A stretch of 64,000 nt of DNA from an uncultured Opitutia bacterium (GCA_903859715.1 CAIONS010000051.1:16512-80511), one strand, 5' to 3'. Counted from the stretch's first letter, positions 8,579-16,975 are shown. A program made the numbers and translations. The notes: generated by a model not told the origin, from the sequence alone.

Positions 8579-8832
8579 GCCGCGGCTTCCTTGCTGCGGA
8601 CCGCGGCGGCGGACTTGGCGGCTTCCGAGGCGAGATGCGCAAAGAAGGTGTCACGCCGTTCGCGGGCGATCTTGACGTCCTTCGTGCCGAGCGAACGGCG
8701 GATGCGCTCCTTGGTGAAGGGCGTGGGATGCACGGTGTAGTGCAGGAACCAGGTCCCGTGGTTGTCCCACAGGTGATGGTTCGGGTTCTCCGCATCGACG
8801 CGGATTCCGGGGAGTTTGGTGAGGTTGGACAT
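8575..8832 (-). CDS. small protein resembling the N-terminal arm-type domain of phage-like integrases (85 aa)
   Basis: The start chosen is ATG 8832 (MSNLTKLPGIRVD). Longer readings would run back through the terminator hairpin at 8883-8910. The core, WFLHYTVHPTPFTKERIRRSLGTKDVKIARERRDTFFAHL, has the strand-strand-helix pattern of tyrosine-recombinase N-terminal DNA-binding domains (strand turn, then SLGT, then A..RRD helix). There is no catalytic domain. It could be a domesticated DNA-binding remnant or an independent small protein. Coupled by ATGA overlap to the 98-aa gene. Confidence 0.55.
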   Translation of the reverse strand: MSNLTKLPGIRVDAENPNHHLWDNHGTWFLHYTVHPTPFTKERIRRSLGTKDVKIARERRDTFFAHLASEAAKSAAAVRSKEAAA

Positions 8833-8882
8833 GATGCGTGAGGATCTGTGGTGGGCAGGTTCGCGCATCAGGGTGTGAAAAC

Positions 8883-8910
8883 AAAAAACCGACCTGGGCA
8901 TCAGGTCGGT
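8883..8910 (-). terminator. strong intrinsic terminator on the minus strand
   Basis: ACCGACCTG (8888-8896), loop GGCAT and CAGGTCGGT (8902-8910) form a perfect 9-bp stem. Read on the minus strand it is followed by six T (8883-8888). It lies 50 bases upstream of ATG 8832, and one side of it can pair instead with 9036-9043. Confidence 0.85.
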
Positions 8911-9043
8911 ATCGTCTTCGGGAGCGCTTTTGGTTCGGAGCCCTTGCGGGTCCCGCACATCCGAGGTTTCCCTCGATCCACCGTGGCCGCTCCCGGCCCG
9001 GTTGGCAGAACCGGCTTGTGGAGGGCCGATTCGTTCCTGATGC
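8888..9043 (-). ncRNA. candidate structured RNA or attenuator leader (6S-like size; family not identified)
   Basis: On the minus strand this region folds into several exact helices. These are GCATCAGG (9036-9043) with CCTGATGC (8898-8905), CGGGAGCG with CGCTCCCG (8988-8995 and 8919-8926), a hairpin CCGGTT-loop-AACCGG (8998-9014), and GAGG-GAAA-CCTC with a GNRA tetraloop (8963-8974). The GAAA loop and the terminator T-run both favour the minus strand. The outer helix and the terminator use the same bases, so they exclude each other. That suits either transcription attenuation of the 8.6-kb genes or a free small RNA of about 160 nt. I could not match a known riboswitch. Confidence 0.45.
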
Positions 9044-9175
9044 AGTGCGGAACATGGAAGTACGCCGCGCGCCGTCCAGCTTTTTTTTCGGACAGCATCT
9101 ACCCGAATGCAGGTGCTCTCCGTAATTTCCTAGTTTTCAGCCGTTTGACGTAAGCGCGGCGGACCAAAAATTTCT

Positions 9176-10267
9176 TCAAACGGCCGGAAACAACCGCCGC
9201 AATCCGGCCTCGGACGCCTCCGCGACGCCGCGTTCCGTGATAAGACCCGTCACCAAACGCGCCGGTGTCACATCAAAGGCAGGGTTGGCGGCCGGACTTC
9301 CGGTCGGAGTAAGCGCGACGGTCCCGATGGTGCCATCGGCGAGCCGGCCGGTCAGGTGGGTGACTTCACGGGCGGCGCGTTCCTCGATGGGAATCTCGCG
9401 CAGCCCGTCGCGGATCGTCCAATCGATGCTGGACGAGGGCACAGCGGCATAGAACGGCACGCCGTTGTCGCGCGCGGCGAGAGCCTTCAGGTAGGTGCCG
9501 ATCTTGTTGCACACGTCGCCGGTCGCGGTGGTGCGGTCGGTGCCGACGATGACGAGATCGACTTGCCCGCGCTGCATCAGGTGTCCGCCGGCGTTATCCA
9601 CGATGACGGTGTGCGGCACGCCGTGATTCAGGAGTTCCCAGGCGGTGAGGCTGGCGCCCTGGTTGCGCGGCCGGGTTTCATCGACCCAGACATGGAGGGG
9701 AATACCGGCGTCGTGTGCCGCATAGATGGGCGCGGTGGCCATGCCAAGGTCGACGCCGGCAAGCCAGCCGGCATTGCAGTGGGTGAGTACATTGACGCGC
9801 TCGCCGGCGGCCTTTCGCGCCGCGATGGCGCGGAGGAGCGGCAGGCCGGCGGCGGCGATGCCGCGGTTGACCGCGACATCCTCATCACAGATTTCCACGG
9901 CGAGGCGATGGGCTGTCGCGGCGCGGGCGGCCGGGGCGAGCAGCGCGACTTGCGCGCGGACCCGGTCGAGCGCCCAGCGAAGGTTGACGGCGGTGGGGCG
10001 GGTCGCGAGCAGGGTGGCGTGGGCGTGCGAGAGGCCGGCGTCCGAGGCATCGGCGCGCAGCGCGAGCCACATTCCCCAGGCCGCGGTGGCGCCGATCAGC
10101 GGGGCGCCGCGGACAAGCATGGCCCGGATGGCGTGCGCCGCCTCGTCGAGCGTCGTAAGCCGGGCCGCGGCAAATGCGTGAGGCAGGCGGGTCTGGTCGA
10201 TGATCTCGACGGACATGCCATCCGCCGCAGGCCAGATCGTACGGTAAGGGCGGCCGGACACGTTCAT
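9176..10267 (-). CDS. mtnA: S-methyl-5-thioribose-1-phosphate isomerase
   Basis: Converts methylthioribose-1-phosphate to methylthioribulose-1-phosphate in the methionine salvage pathway. The family signatures RGAPLIGATAAWG (near residue 60), the Cys-containing THCNAGW (about 163-170), and GTDRTTATGDVCNKIGTY with PSSSIDW are all present. These hold the catalytic Cys and Asp of the eIF2B-like fold. Length of 363 is normal for the family. ATG 10267 (MNVSGRPYRT) is preferred over a TTG six codons upstream. The gene stands alone, without mtnB/C/D beside it. Confidence 0.93.
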   Translation of the reverse strand: MNVSGRPYRTIWPAADGMSVEIIDQTRLPHAFAAARLTTLDEAAHAIRAMLVRGAPLIGATAAWGMWLALRADASDAGLSHAHATLLATRPTAVNLRWALDRVRAQVALLAPAARAATAHRLAVEICDEDVAVNRGIAAAGLPLLRAIAARKAAGERVNVLTHCNAGWLAGVDLGMATAPIYAAHDAGIPLHVWVDETRPRNQGASLTAWELLNHGVPHTVIVDNAGGHLMQRGQVDLVIVGTDRTTATGDVCNKIGTYLKALAARDNGVPFYAAVPSSSIDWTIRDGLREIPIEERAAREVTHLTGRLADGTIGTVALTPTGSPAANPAFDVTPARLVTGLITERGVAEASEAGLRRLFPAV

Positions 10268-10480
10268 GGGGAAGGAATGAGGCAAGTCGTGCCGCCTGCA
10301 AAGCCCGAACGCACCGGCAAAGGCGGAGTCGGTTTCCGGGCCTTGACTCCGGGCTCACGCTTGCGCGACTTTGTCCGGCAACGGAGCACCGTCTCGCAGG
10401 ATCACCAACCTGCTTCCCGCAATTCGCCGACGCACCGTCGATCGGTCAGGGCGTGGAAGCGCAGCACAGGAATGTTTCCA

Positions 10481-10864
10481 ATGCAGAAGGAAAATGACGG
10501 AATCAGATTCGGCCGCATTGCGGCCAGTGTGGCGGTGTCGGACATGGCGCGGGCCCTCGACTTCTATGTCGGGATCATGGGTATGAGCGTGGCGTTTACC
10601 AACGGCGATCCGGTGGGCTTCGTCATTCTCAAACGGGACGACGGGGAACTCCACCTCTCGCTCCAGCGGGGTTATCGAAGTTCCACCACGAACGCCTGTC
10701 ACCTCATCGTCAACGACGCCACGGCCCTTCATGCGCACTGCGTCGCCGCGGGAGTGCGCATCATCAAGGGCCTGCGGGATCAGGAGTACGGCTTGCGCGA
10801 TTTTGCGATCGCCGATCCCGACGGCAACCGGATCGACATCGGGCAGCCGCTCAAAAAAGACTAG
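10481..10864 (+). CDS. VOC family (glyoxalase/bleomycin-resistance fold) protein
   Basis: 127 residues with one VOC beta-alpha-beta-beta-beta repeat pair: ASVAVSDMARALDFYVGIMGM at the start and DFAIADPDGNRIDI at the end, the typical metal-Glu strand region (here Asp-rich). ATG 10481 has AGGA about 9 bases upstream; the ATG at 10472 is too close to it. The protein is probably dimeric and cytosolic, with unknown substrate. It converges with sucD across a perfect hairpin (10872-10888). Confidence 0.82.
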   Translation: MQKENDGIRFGRIAASVAVSDMARALDFYVGIMGMSVAFTNGDPVGFVILKRDDGELHLSLQRGYRSSTTNACHLIVNDATALHAHCVAAGVRIIKGLRDQEYGLRDFAIADPDGNRIDIGQPLKKD

Positions 10865-10871
10865 GGAACGA

Positions 10872-10888
10872 AAATCCCGGCGGGATTT
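10872..10888. terminator. convergent hairpin terminator
   Basis: AAATCCC, loop GGC, GGGATTT is a perfect 7-bp palindrome with A and T flanks. It lies between the VOC gene end (10864) and the overlapping stop of sucD (10887). Confidence 0.65.
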
Positions 10889-11810
10889 AGGACAGCGTAA
10901 CGCCCTTGGCCTTGGCGGCGCGGAGCAAGGCGTCGGCCATGTCGGAAGGCGTGGCGGCGACCTCGATGCCGCATTCCTGGAAGACAGCGATCTTGGCGGC
11001 GGCGGTGTCCTCGGCTCCGCCGACAATGGCACCGGCGTGACCCATGCGGCGACCGGCGGGCGCGGTGGCACCCGCGATGAAGCCGGCGACCGGTTTCTTG
11101 CAGTTGGCCTTGATCCAGCGGGCGGCCTCGACCTCGGCGTTGCCGCCGATTTCACCGATGAGAATGATGGCGTGGGTGTCGGGATCGGCGTTGAAGAGCT
11201 TGATCACATCGAGGTGTGACGTGCCGTTGACGGGATCGCCGCCGATGCCGACGGACGTGCTTTGGCCGATGCCCTTGGTCGTGAGTTGGAAAACCGCCTC
11301 GTAGGTGAGCGTGCCGGAGCGCGAGACGACGCCGACGTGGCCCTTTTTGTGAATATAGCCGGGCGCGATGCCGATGCGGCAGCCGCCGTTGGAATCCTTG
11401 CCGGTGCCGGGCGTGACGATGCCCGGACAGTTCGGGCCGACGAGACGCGTCGAGCTGCCCGACATCGCGCGCTTCACGCGGATCATGTCCTTGATCGGGA
11501 TGCCCTCGGTGATGGCGACGGCGAGGTCGAGCCCGGCGTCGACGCACTCGAGGATGGCGTCACCGGCGAACGGTGGCGGGACAAAGATCACGGAGACGGT
11601 GGCGCCGGTCTTTTTCGCGGCCTCGCTCACGGTATCGAAGATCGGAACCTTGGCGCCCTTGTGCTCGAAGAACTGGCCGCCCTTGCCGGGCGTGACGCCG
11701 GCGACGACGCGGGTGCCGTAGTCGAGCGAGAGCTGCGCGTGCTTGGCGCCGAAGGCACCGGTGATGCCCTGGACGAGGATCTTGGTCTCGGGAGTGATGA
11801 GAATGGACAT
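10887..11810 (-). CDS. sucD: succinyl-CoA synthetase, alpha subunit
   Basis: Forms succinate and NTP from succinyl-CoA with SucC. The start chosen is ATG 11810 ([15 protein letters not shown]), giving 307 residues; the CoA-binding Rossmann motif [12 protein letters not shown] is near the N-terminus. The phosphohistidine lies in [10 protein letters not shown], and [11 protein letters not shown] and [13 protein letters not shown] are canonical. A short insertion ([10 protein letters not shown]) after GIVTPG is slightly unusual. It is downstream of sucC on the same strand, with a VOC gene between the two subunits. Confidence 0.96.
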   Translation of the reverse strand: MSILITPETKILVQGITGAFGAKHAQLSLDYGTRVVAGVTPGKGGQFFEHKGAKVPIFDTVSEAAKKTGATVSVIFVPPPFAGDAILECVDAGLDLAVAITEGIPIKDMIRVKRAMSGSSTRLVGPNCPGIVTPGTGKDSNGGCRIGIAPGYIHKKGHVGVVSRSGTLTYEAVFQLTTKGIGQSTSVGIGGDPVNGTSHLDVIKLFNADPDTHAIILIGEIGGNAEVEAARWIKANCKKPVAGFIAGATAPAGRRMGHAGAIVGGAEDTAAAKIAVFQECGIEVAATPSDMADALLRAAKAKGVTLS

Positions 11811-11817
11811 TGAGGGA

Positions 11818-11869
11818 AAGGCGCTGCGCGTAGATCGGAGATGGAAGATAGGAGATTGAGACGAACTGA
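11818..11869 (-). repeat. word-repeat spacer, GGAGAT/GGAAGATAGGAGAT type
   Basis: The spacer between sucD and the VOC gene carries GATCGGAGATGGAAG then ATAGGAGATTGAGA. These are near-copies of one 7-8 nt word. The same vocabulary recurs at 37262-37300 (GGGAGATAGGAGATGG) between sucB and sucA. No clear opposite arm is seen. Confidence 0.5.
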
Positions 11870-12238
11870 TCAGTCTTTGAGTTTGCGTGAGTGCAGGGTG
11901 AGCTCGTTGCCGTCGGCATCGGCAACTTGGAACATGCGGCACTGACCGTAGACAGCGAGCGGGGTGACGATCTTATACGCAGCGGCTTCGACCGCCTGGA
12001 GCGCGGCGGTAAGGTCGGCGACCTCCAAGGCGAGGGCGGATGCGGTTTTGCCCGGCATCGCATTCGTGATGGCGAGCGCCTGACCAGCGATATCATACTC
12101 GATCCACCACTTGCCCGGCGCGAATTCGACCTGCATCCCCACCTTAAGGCCGAGCAGATCCTCGTAGAATTTTCGCGCGCGTGGCACGTCGGTGACCGGG
12201 TGAAAAACGAAGGCGAGTTCTTTGACTTGGATGCTCAT
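11870..12238 (-). CDS. VOC family protein located between sucC and sucD
   Basis: 122 residues. [22 protein letters not shown] is the first VOC module and [15 protein letters not shown] the second, with the terminal Glu of the metal site in place. It sits inside the sucC-sucD transcription unit, with a gap of 92 bases to sucC and 59 to sucD. Co-expression with succinyl-CoA synthetase is therefore likely. A role with an acyl-CoA epimerase-like or lactoylglutathione-type substrate is possible, since VOC enzymes include methylmalonyl-CoA epimerase. The sequence alone does not decide. Confidence 0.82.
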   Translation of the reverse strand: MSIQVKELAFVFHPVTDVPRARKFYEDLLGLKVGMQVEFAPGKWWIEYDIAGQALAITNAMPGKTASALALEVADLTAALQAVEAAAYKIVTPLAVYGQCRMFQVADADGNELTLHSRKLKD

Positions 12239-12257
12239 GAGAAGGCTTGTTTTACAG

Positions 12258-12330
12258 AAGGTAACTGAGGGAACTGAGATCGATGAGGGAGTTTGGATTC
12301 TCTGTTCTCTCTGTTTGCTCCTGTGAAAAT
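12258..12330. repeat. word-repeat spacer downstream of sucC
   Basis: GGTAACTGAGGGAACTGAG on the left is followed by TTCTCTGTTCTCTCTGTTTG on the right. Each side is built of 2-3 near-copies of a 7-9 nt word, and the purine-rich arm faces a pyrimidine-rich arm, so a weak hairpin is possible. Confidence 0.45.
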
Positions 12331-13512
12331 TTAGGCGACGAGCTTGACGATTTTCTGGGCGGCGTCGGCCATGGTGTCGCCGGAGACGAGGGCGAGGCCG
12401 GAGCCGGCGAGGGTGGCCTTGCCGGCGGCGACGTTGTTGCCCTCGAGGCGCACGACGAGCGGGAGCTTGAGGCCGACCTCCCTGACCGCCTCGACGATGC
12501 CGAGGGCGATGACATTGCAGTCCATGATGCCGCCGAAGATGTTGACGAAAATCCCCTTCACGTTCGGGTCGCCGAGGATGATCTTGAATGCCGCGATGAC
12601 CTGCTCCTTCGAGGCGCCGCCGCCGACGTCGAGGAAGTTGGCCGGGCTGCCGCCGAAATGCTTGATGATGTCCATCGTGCTCATCGCGAGGCCGGCGCCG
12701 TTGACGAGGCAGGCGATGTTGCCGTCGAGCGCGATGTAGGACAGGCTGGCCTTGGAGGCCTCGATCTCCTTCGGGTCCTCCTCGTTGAGGTCGCGCAGGG
12801 CGACGACCTCGGGGTGGCGGAAGAGCGCGTTGTCGTCGAAGGAGACCTTGGCATCGAGGGCGAGCACGTCGCCCGTGGGCGTAGTGATGAGCGGGTTGAC
12901 CTCGACCATGGCGGCGTCGGTTTCCCAGTACATCGTGTAGAGGTTGCGGATGAGCTTGGCGGCGTTCTTGGCCTCGGCACCGGTGAAACCGAGTTGGAAG
13001 ACAAGTTCGCGGACCTGGAAATCCGCGAGGCCGTAGGCGGGATCGACGAGGACCTTGTGCAGCTTCTCCGGCGTGTCGTGCGCGACCTTCTCGATCTCGA
13101 CGCCGCCCTCGGTGGAGGCGACGATGACGGGCCGCGACGAGGCGCGGTCGAGGAGGATGGCGAGGTAGTATTCCTTTTTGATGTCGCTCGCCTGGGTGAA
13201 ATAGATCGTCTGCACCTTCCGGCCGGTGGGGCCGGTCTGGATCGTGATGAGGGTGTTGCCGAGCATCTTGCCGGCCTTCTCCTTCGCCTCGGCCTTGGTC
13301 GGGCAGAATTTCACGCCGCCCTTGAAGCCGTCGGTAAACGTCCCCTTGCCGCGACCGCCGGCGTGGATTTGTGATTTCACCATGATGGCGCCCTCGGGGA
13401 GCGACGCGAGGGCGGTATCAAATTCCGCGGCGGACTTGGCAGTGGCGCCCTTGGGCGCCGGGACGCCAAATTTCTCGAACAAGGCCTTGGCCTGATACTC
13501 GTGGATGTTCAT
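12331..13512 (-). CDS. sucC: succinyl-CoA synthetase, beta subunit
   Basis: ATP-grasp subunit of succinyl-CoA synthetase, 393 residues from ATG 13512 ([17 protein letters not shown]). [14 protein letters not shown] is the nucleotide-binding region and [18 protein letters not shown] is the conserved C-terminal domain segment. [16 protein letters not shown] follows as expected. First gene of the sucC-VOC-sucD unit. The 3' flank (12255-12330) has word repeats of GAACTGAG and CTCTGTT types. Confidence 0.96.
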   Translation of the reverse strand: MNIHEYQAKALFEKFGVPAPKGATAKSAAEFDTALASLPEGAIMVKSQIHAGGRGKGTFTDGFKGGVKFCPTKAEAKEKAGKMLGNTLITIQTGPTGRKVQTIYFTQASDIKKEYYLAILLDRASSRPVIVASTEGGVEIEKVAHDTPEKLHKVLVDPAYGLADFQVRELVFQLGFTGAEAKNAAKLIRNLYTMYWETDAAMVEVNPLITTPTGDVLALDAKVSFDDNALFRHPEVVALRDLNEEDPKEIEASKASLSYIALDGNIACLVNGAGLAMSTMDIIKHFGGSPANFLDVGGGASKEQVIAAFKIILGDPNVKGIFVNIFGGIMDCNVIALGIVEAVREVGLKLPLVVRLEGNNVAAGKATLAGSGLALVSGDTMADAAQKIVKLVA

Positions 13513-13637
13513 GGGGAGGCGGGCAGTAAGCCAGAAACCCGCCGGGATAGGCACGCAAAAAAGCGGCGGAGGCGGGTTCGTTAGCTGGAATGCGCGCGGG
13601 ATTGCGTTCGGCTAATGCGCGGCCACGATGGCGCGCC

Positions 13638-14141
13638 ATGCAATCGCACGAGGTCCTGCGGGAAGTCTTCAAGAAAACCAGCGCGAAACAGATCGCGGCT
13701 GACCTGGGGTTGTCGCTTTCGCTGATCTACAAATGGACGGAGCCGCCCTCCGACGATGCGGGCAGCGGCGCTAACAACCCGCTCGACCGGGTTGGCCAGC
13801 TGGTCAAGTCGACCCACGACCCGCGGATTGCCCAGTGGGTAGCGGAGCAGACCGGCGGTTTTTTCATCCGGAATCCGGCGGGGCTGAGCCATCCCGGCCA
13901 GCTCATCCCGTTGACGAACGACATCGTGCAGGAATTCGCCGACATGCTGGCGACGATCGCCTCCTCGGCGGCGGACAACAAGATCACGCCGGAAGAGGCG
14001 AAGAAGATCCGCGCGCGCTGGGAGGAGTTGAAAAGCGTGACGGAAAGCTTCGTGCGTGCGTGCGAGAGCGGAAATTTCGGCGGAGTGCATCACGCGGCGG
14101 CGGCTGACGCGGTGAAGAAGGCCGGGCGCGCGGAATCCTGA
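13638..14141 (+). CDS. helix-turn-helix protein of the phage CII-like regulator type
   Basis: 167 residues from ATG 13638 (MQSHEVLREVFKKT). The segment TSAKQIAADLGLSLSLIYKWTEP (about 12-34) is a clear helix-turn-helix. The remainder is helical (ITPEEAKKIRARWEELKSV) and likely for oligomerisation. It resembles phage regulatory CII-like proteins kept in Verrucomicrobiota chromosomes, but no phage genes are nearby. It is divergent from sucC (125 bases), so it could regulate the suc unit or itself; this is inference. An upstream start at 13590 is possible but lacks support. Confidence 0.65.
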   Translation: MQSHEVLREVFKKTSAKQIAADLGLSLSLIYKWTEPPSDDAGSGANNPLDRVGQLVKSTHDPRIAQWVAEQTGGFFIRNPAGLSHPGQLIPLTNDIVQEFADMLATIASSAADNKITPEEAKKIRARWEELKSVTESFVRACESGNFGGVHHAAAADAVKKAGRAES

Positions 14142-14151
14142 AGCAAGGCCG

Positions 14152-14263
14152 AACATCGAACGCTCAACTTCGAACGTCCAACGTCGAAGCCAGTCTCCTC
14201 ATGACGGCTGCTACACTCGGACTTGGATGTTCGATGTTCAGCGTTGAATGTTGGACGTTCGCC
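14152..14263. repeat. inverted word-repeat spacer, GAACGTCCAAC type
   Basis: Left arm 14152-14188 contains GAACATCGAACGCTCAAC and CGAACGTCCAACGTCGAA. Right arm 14224-14263 contains TGGATGTTCGATGTTCAG and TTGGACGTTCG, the approximate reverse complement. Each arm is made of near-copies of GAACRTCSAAC. The spacer lies between convergent genes (14141 and 14319). Two GTAG REP-like elements (14190-14214 and 14280-14304, minus) are interleaved with it. Confidence 0.65.
14190..14214 (-). repeat. REP-like element, GTAG head, subfamily B
   Basis: Minus strand: GTAG, then CAGCCGTCA, loop TGA, then GGAGACTGG, 25 nt. It shares GTAGCAGCCG and a CTGG end with the copies at 14280-14304 and 25898-25922, but pairs less well. 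Confidence 0.5.
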
Positions 14264-14279
14264 TCGGCCGAAATCCAAT

Positions 14280-14304
14280 CCAGCATCGTGACCTCGGCTG
14301 CTAC
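14280..14304 (-). repeat. REP-like element, GTAG head, subfamily B
   Basis: Minus strand: GTAG, then CAGCCGAGG, loop TCA, then CGATGCTGG. It differs in two positions from the copy at 25898-25922. CAGC pairs with GCTG. Confidence 0.6.
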
Positions 14305-14318
14305 TGGACGGAAGCTTG

Positions 14319-16199
14319 CTAGATGCGCCAAAAGGGATGGTTCGTGATGCCGGCCTGGGTCTTGAGGCGCCAGACTTCGAATTCCTCCTCGCCGAAGCCC
14401 TTGAGCAGCGCGGTCTCGCTGCCGGTGCCGAGCAGCGTGGCATGCTCGGACAGCAGGGTGGCGACCTCGGGATCGTGGCGCACGGCGGCGGAAAGCACGA
14501 GATCCTCGCCGGTGCCGAGGGCGCACAGCCGCGCGGCGATGTTGACCGTGGTGCCGAAGTAATCGAGCCGCTCGTTCTGGTTGATGGCGATGCACGGGCC
14601 GTGATGCAGGCCGGCCTTGAGGGCCAGCGGATGGGGGGCGTGCGCGGTACTGATGCCGGCGGGCAGTTCGTAGTCGTCGGGTCGCGCGAGATAGCGCTGG
14701 GCCCGGACGAGCGCGCGGAGAGCGGCGCTGGGCTGGGGAAAGACCGCCATGATGGCGTCGCCCATCGTTTTCACGATAGCGCCGTCTTCCGCGGCGACGG
14801 CGGCCTTGAGGATCTCGAAGTGGGTGAGCACGCGGCCGAAGGCGCGGGCGTCGCCGATATCCTTGTAGAGCTGGGTGGAATTCTTGAGGTCGGTGAAGAT
14901 GACCGTGAGCGAACCGACGGAAACCTGGCCGCCGGGACGCAGCACCTCGCGCGAAAACAGGTCGCGGAACACCTGCAGCGCGGTAACTTCGGCGGCGGTA
15001 GTGGACTGGTCGCTCCACTCGACGTGCTCGACGATCGCGAGCTGGGCTGCGTCACCCGGATTGGCGAGCGTGAGGGCGCCGCCCGGGGCGAGCGAAAGTT
15101 CGCCGATGATGCTGGATTGGGCGGTGAGGGTGACCTCGGCGGCGCGGCCGGCCCCGGGCTCGACACGGAATGCGACGGGTGAGGCGAGTCCCGGCGCCCG
15201 CACGCGATATCGACCGGGTTTGAGGGCGAGGACCAGCGGCCGGCTCTCCGCCGGCTGGAGGAGCTGCTGGGCGACGATGTGCGGTGTTACCTGCGGGCCG
15301 CCGACGCAATAATCGACGCGGGGAACCCGGCGGATCGCGGCAGTGGGCGTGAAGGTGAGCTCGACCGACTGGTCGAAGTTGGCGGTGAAATCGACGTGGC
15401 AAGTATCGCAATGTGCCTGGCTGTTCAGTGTGCCGAGCGAGGCCGATGTCGCCTTCGCGCCGCGGCAATGCGGGCACAGGACATCCCAATGGAAGTCGAG
15501 CAGGCCGGCGCGCGTGGCATGGAGGAAGAGCTTCAGCGTCTGGCGCCGGTCGCTGCGCCAGAGGTCGGCAAGCGCGTAGGGCCGCATGCGCTGGCTGGCG
15601 AGATCGTCGGCTGTTGCCACGAACTCGGCGAGTCGCGCCACCAGATCGGCGGGTTGCTGCGCGTCGCCTGTCAGCGTCCGACGCGCGGTGACGAGGCGCT
15701 CGGGCGCGCCTTGGGCGAGAGTGGGTTTCTGCGCCAGCTGGGAGACGCGCAAGCCCTGCCGGGCGAATTCGTCGTAGCGCCGGAAGACGCGCTCGGTGGT
15801 CGCGCGGGCCTGCCGGCCGATGGAGAGCGGCAGCGCGAGCCGGCCGAGCAGATTGGAGGGCGTGAGCCGCATCTCGTAGGTGAGCGTGGTGCCGCCGCCG
15901 GCCCGGGGCGCGAGTTCGCAGCGCATGATCATCTGTGAGACCGGTCCGCTGAAGTAGCTGCGCTCAACCGCATAGCGCCACGGTTCCTGCCATTCGAAGG
16001 CGTGCTCCTCCCATTCGATGACGATGCCCATGGCCACGGCGCGCAAGCGGCGATGGGTGGACGTGCTGGGCTGGACGGTGATGTGCGGGTAACCGCAGTC
16101 GCGGTTGAACCGGTCCGTATTCGACACGAGCGGCCAGAGCGCCTCGGGCGGCGACTCCAGCTTCCAGGTCCATTGAAAGAATTGCTCGGGGTGCGGCAT
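14319..16199 (-). CDS. SRPBCC-like, zinc-ribbon and class III adenylate/guanylate cyclase fusion (DUF5939-type)
   Basis: 626 residues. Residues 1-150 look like a SRPBCC/START-type ligand-binding domain (FQWTWKLESPPEALWPLVSNTDRFNRD). About 250-290 has two Cys pairs (CPHC, CDTC), a zinc ribbon. The C-terminal 190 residues form a class III nucleotide cyclase: VIFTDLKNST supplies the first metal Asp, KTMGDAIMAVF the second, and DYFGTTVNIAARL the transition-state region. The Lys/Asp pair that separates ATP from GTP specificity was not resolved. No transmembrane segment, so it is cytosolic. It follows rph with a 21-base gap, probably the same transcript. It would make cAMP or cGMP in response to a bound hydrophobic ligand (inference). 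Confidence 0.85.
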   Translation of the reverse strand: MPHPEQFFQWTWKLESPPEALWPLVSNTDRFNRDCGYPHITVQPSTSTHRRLRAVAMGIVIEWEEHAFEWQEPWRYAVERSYFSGPVSQMIMRCELAPRAGGGTTLTYEMRLTPSNLLGRLALPLSIGRQARATTERVFRRYDEFARQGLRVSQLAQKPTLAQGAPERLVTARRTLTGDAQQPADLVARLAEFVATADDLASQRMRPYALADLWRSDRRQTLKLFLHATRAGLLDFHWDVLCPHCRGAKATSASLGTLNSQAHCDTCHVDFTANFDQSVELTFTPTAAIRRVPRVDYCVGGPQVTPHIVAQQLLQPAESRPLVLALKPGRYRVRAPGLASPVAFRVEPGAGRAAEVTLTAQSSIIGELSLAPGGALTLANPGDAAQLAIVEHVEWSDQSTTAAEVTALQVFRDLFSREVLRPGGQVSVGSLTVIFTDLKNSTQLYKDIGDARAFGRVLTHFEILKAAVAAEDGAIVKTMGDAIMAVFPQPSAALRALVRAQRYLARPDDYELPAGISTAHAPHPLALKAGLHHGPCIAINQNERLDYFGTTVNIAARLCALGTGEDLVLSAAVRHDPEVATLLSEHATLLGTGSETALLKGFGEEEFEVWRLKTQAGITNHPFWRI

Positions 16200-16220
16200 G
16201 ACGGCCGAGCTGATACGGGC

Positions 16221-16964
16221 CTAACGCCCGAGCAGATGCTTGGTCAGGAACGCGGTCTGGAGGGCGGAGAGCTCCTTCAGTCCCGTTTGGGCGAGGGCCA
16301 GGAGGCTCTGGAGCTGTTCGGGCGAAAAGGTGGATTCCTCACCGCTGCTCTGTACCTCGACGAACTGGCCGCGGCCGGTCATCACGATGTTGGCGTCGAC
16401 CTCGGCGTCCTTGTCCTCGACGTAGTTGAGATCGAGCAGCGCGCGACCGCCGCACACTCCGACGCTTACGGCGGCGACGGAATCGGCGAGCGGGTTCTCG
16501 GCGAGTTTGCGGTCATCGAGCAGCTTTTGCACGGCAAGCCGCGTGGCTAGGTAGGCGCCGGTGATGGAAGCGGTGCGCGTGCCGCCATCAGCCTGGAGGA
16601 CATCGCAGTCCACCCAGAGGGTGTTGTCGCCGAGCTTCTGGAGGTCGACCACGGCGCGGAGCGAGCGACCGATGAGCCGCTGGATCTCGACGGTGCGGCC
16701 GTCGAGCTTGCCCTTGGAAATATCGCGCGGCTTCCGCTCCAGGGTGGAGTAGGGCAGCATCGAGTACTCGGCGGTGAGCCAGCCGCCCTTGACGCCTTGC
16801 TGGCGCATCCACGACGGCACTTTCGGCTCGATCATGGCGGAGCAAATGACGCGGGTGGCGCCGAAGGCGACGAGCACGGAGCCGGTGGCGTGCGGCGCGA
16901 TGCCGGCTTCGAACGTGATGGGACGCAATTGGGCGGCCGAGCGGCCGTCGGAACGGGAAGACAT
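16221..16964 (-). CDS. rph: ribonuclease PH
   Basis: Phosphorolytic 3'-5' exoribonuclease that trims tRNA 3' ends. 247 residues. RSDGRSAAQLRPITFEAGIAP, GWLTAEYSMLPYSTLERKPRD and LWVDCDVLQADGGTRTASITG are the canonical RNase PH motifs, including the phosphate-binding Arg and metal Asp residues. The length is typical. Upstream of the cyclase gene and downstream of hprK on the same strand, separated from hprK by a word-repeat spacer. Confidence 0.96.
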   Translation of the reverse strand: MSSRSDGRSAAQLRPITFEAGIAPHATGSVLVAFGATRVICSAMIEPKVPSWMRQQGVKGGWLTAEYSMLPYSTLERKPRDISKGKLDGRTVEIQRLIGRSLRAVVDLQKLGDNTLWVDCDVLQADGGTRTASITGAYLATRLAVQKLLDDRKLAENPLADSVAAVSVGVCGGRALLDLNYVEDKDAEVDANIVMTGRGQFVEVQSSGEESTFSPEQLQSLLALAQTGLKELSALQTAFLTKHLLGR

Positions 16965-16975
16965 GATTGGAGAGC

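Noticed and set aside
8888..9043. RNase P, tmRNA or cobalamin riboswitch in the structured region
   Set aside because: Conserved blocks of these RNAs are not present. Only a generic structured RNA or attenuator can be supported.
9356..10480. N-terminal extension of the VOC gene over mtnA
   Set aside because: The open frame runs antisense through mtnA. Only the last 127 codons match the VOC family, and a Shine-Dalgarno supports ATG 10481.
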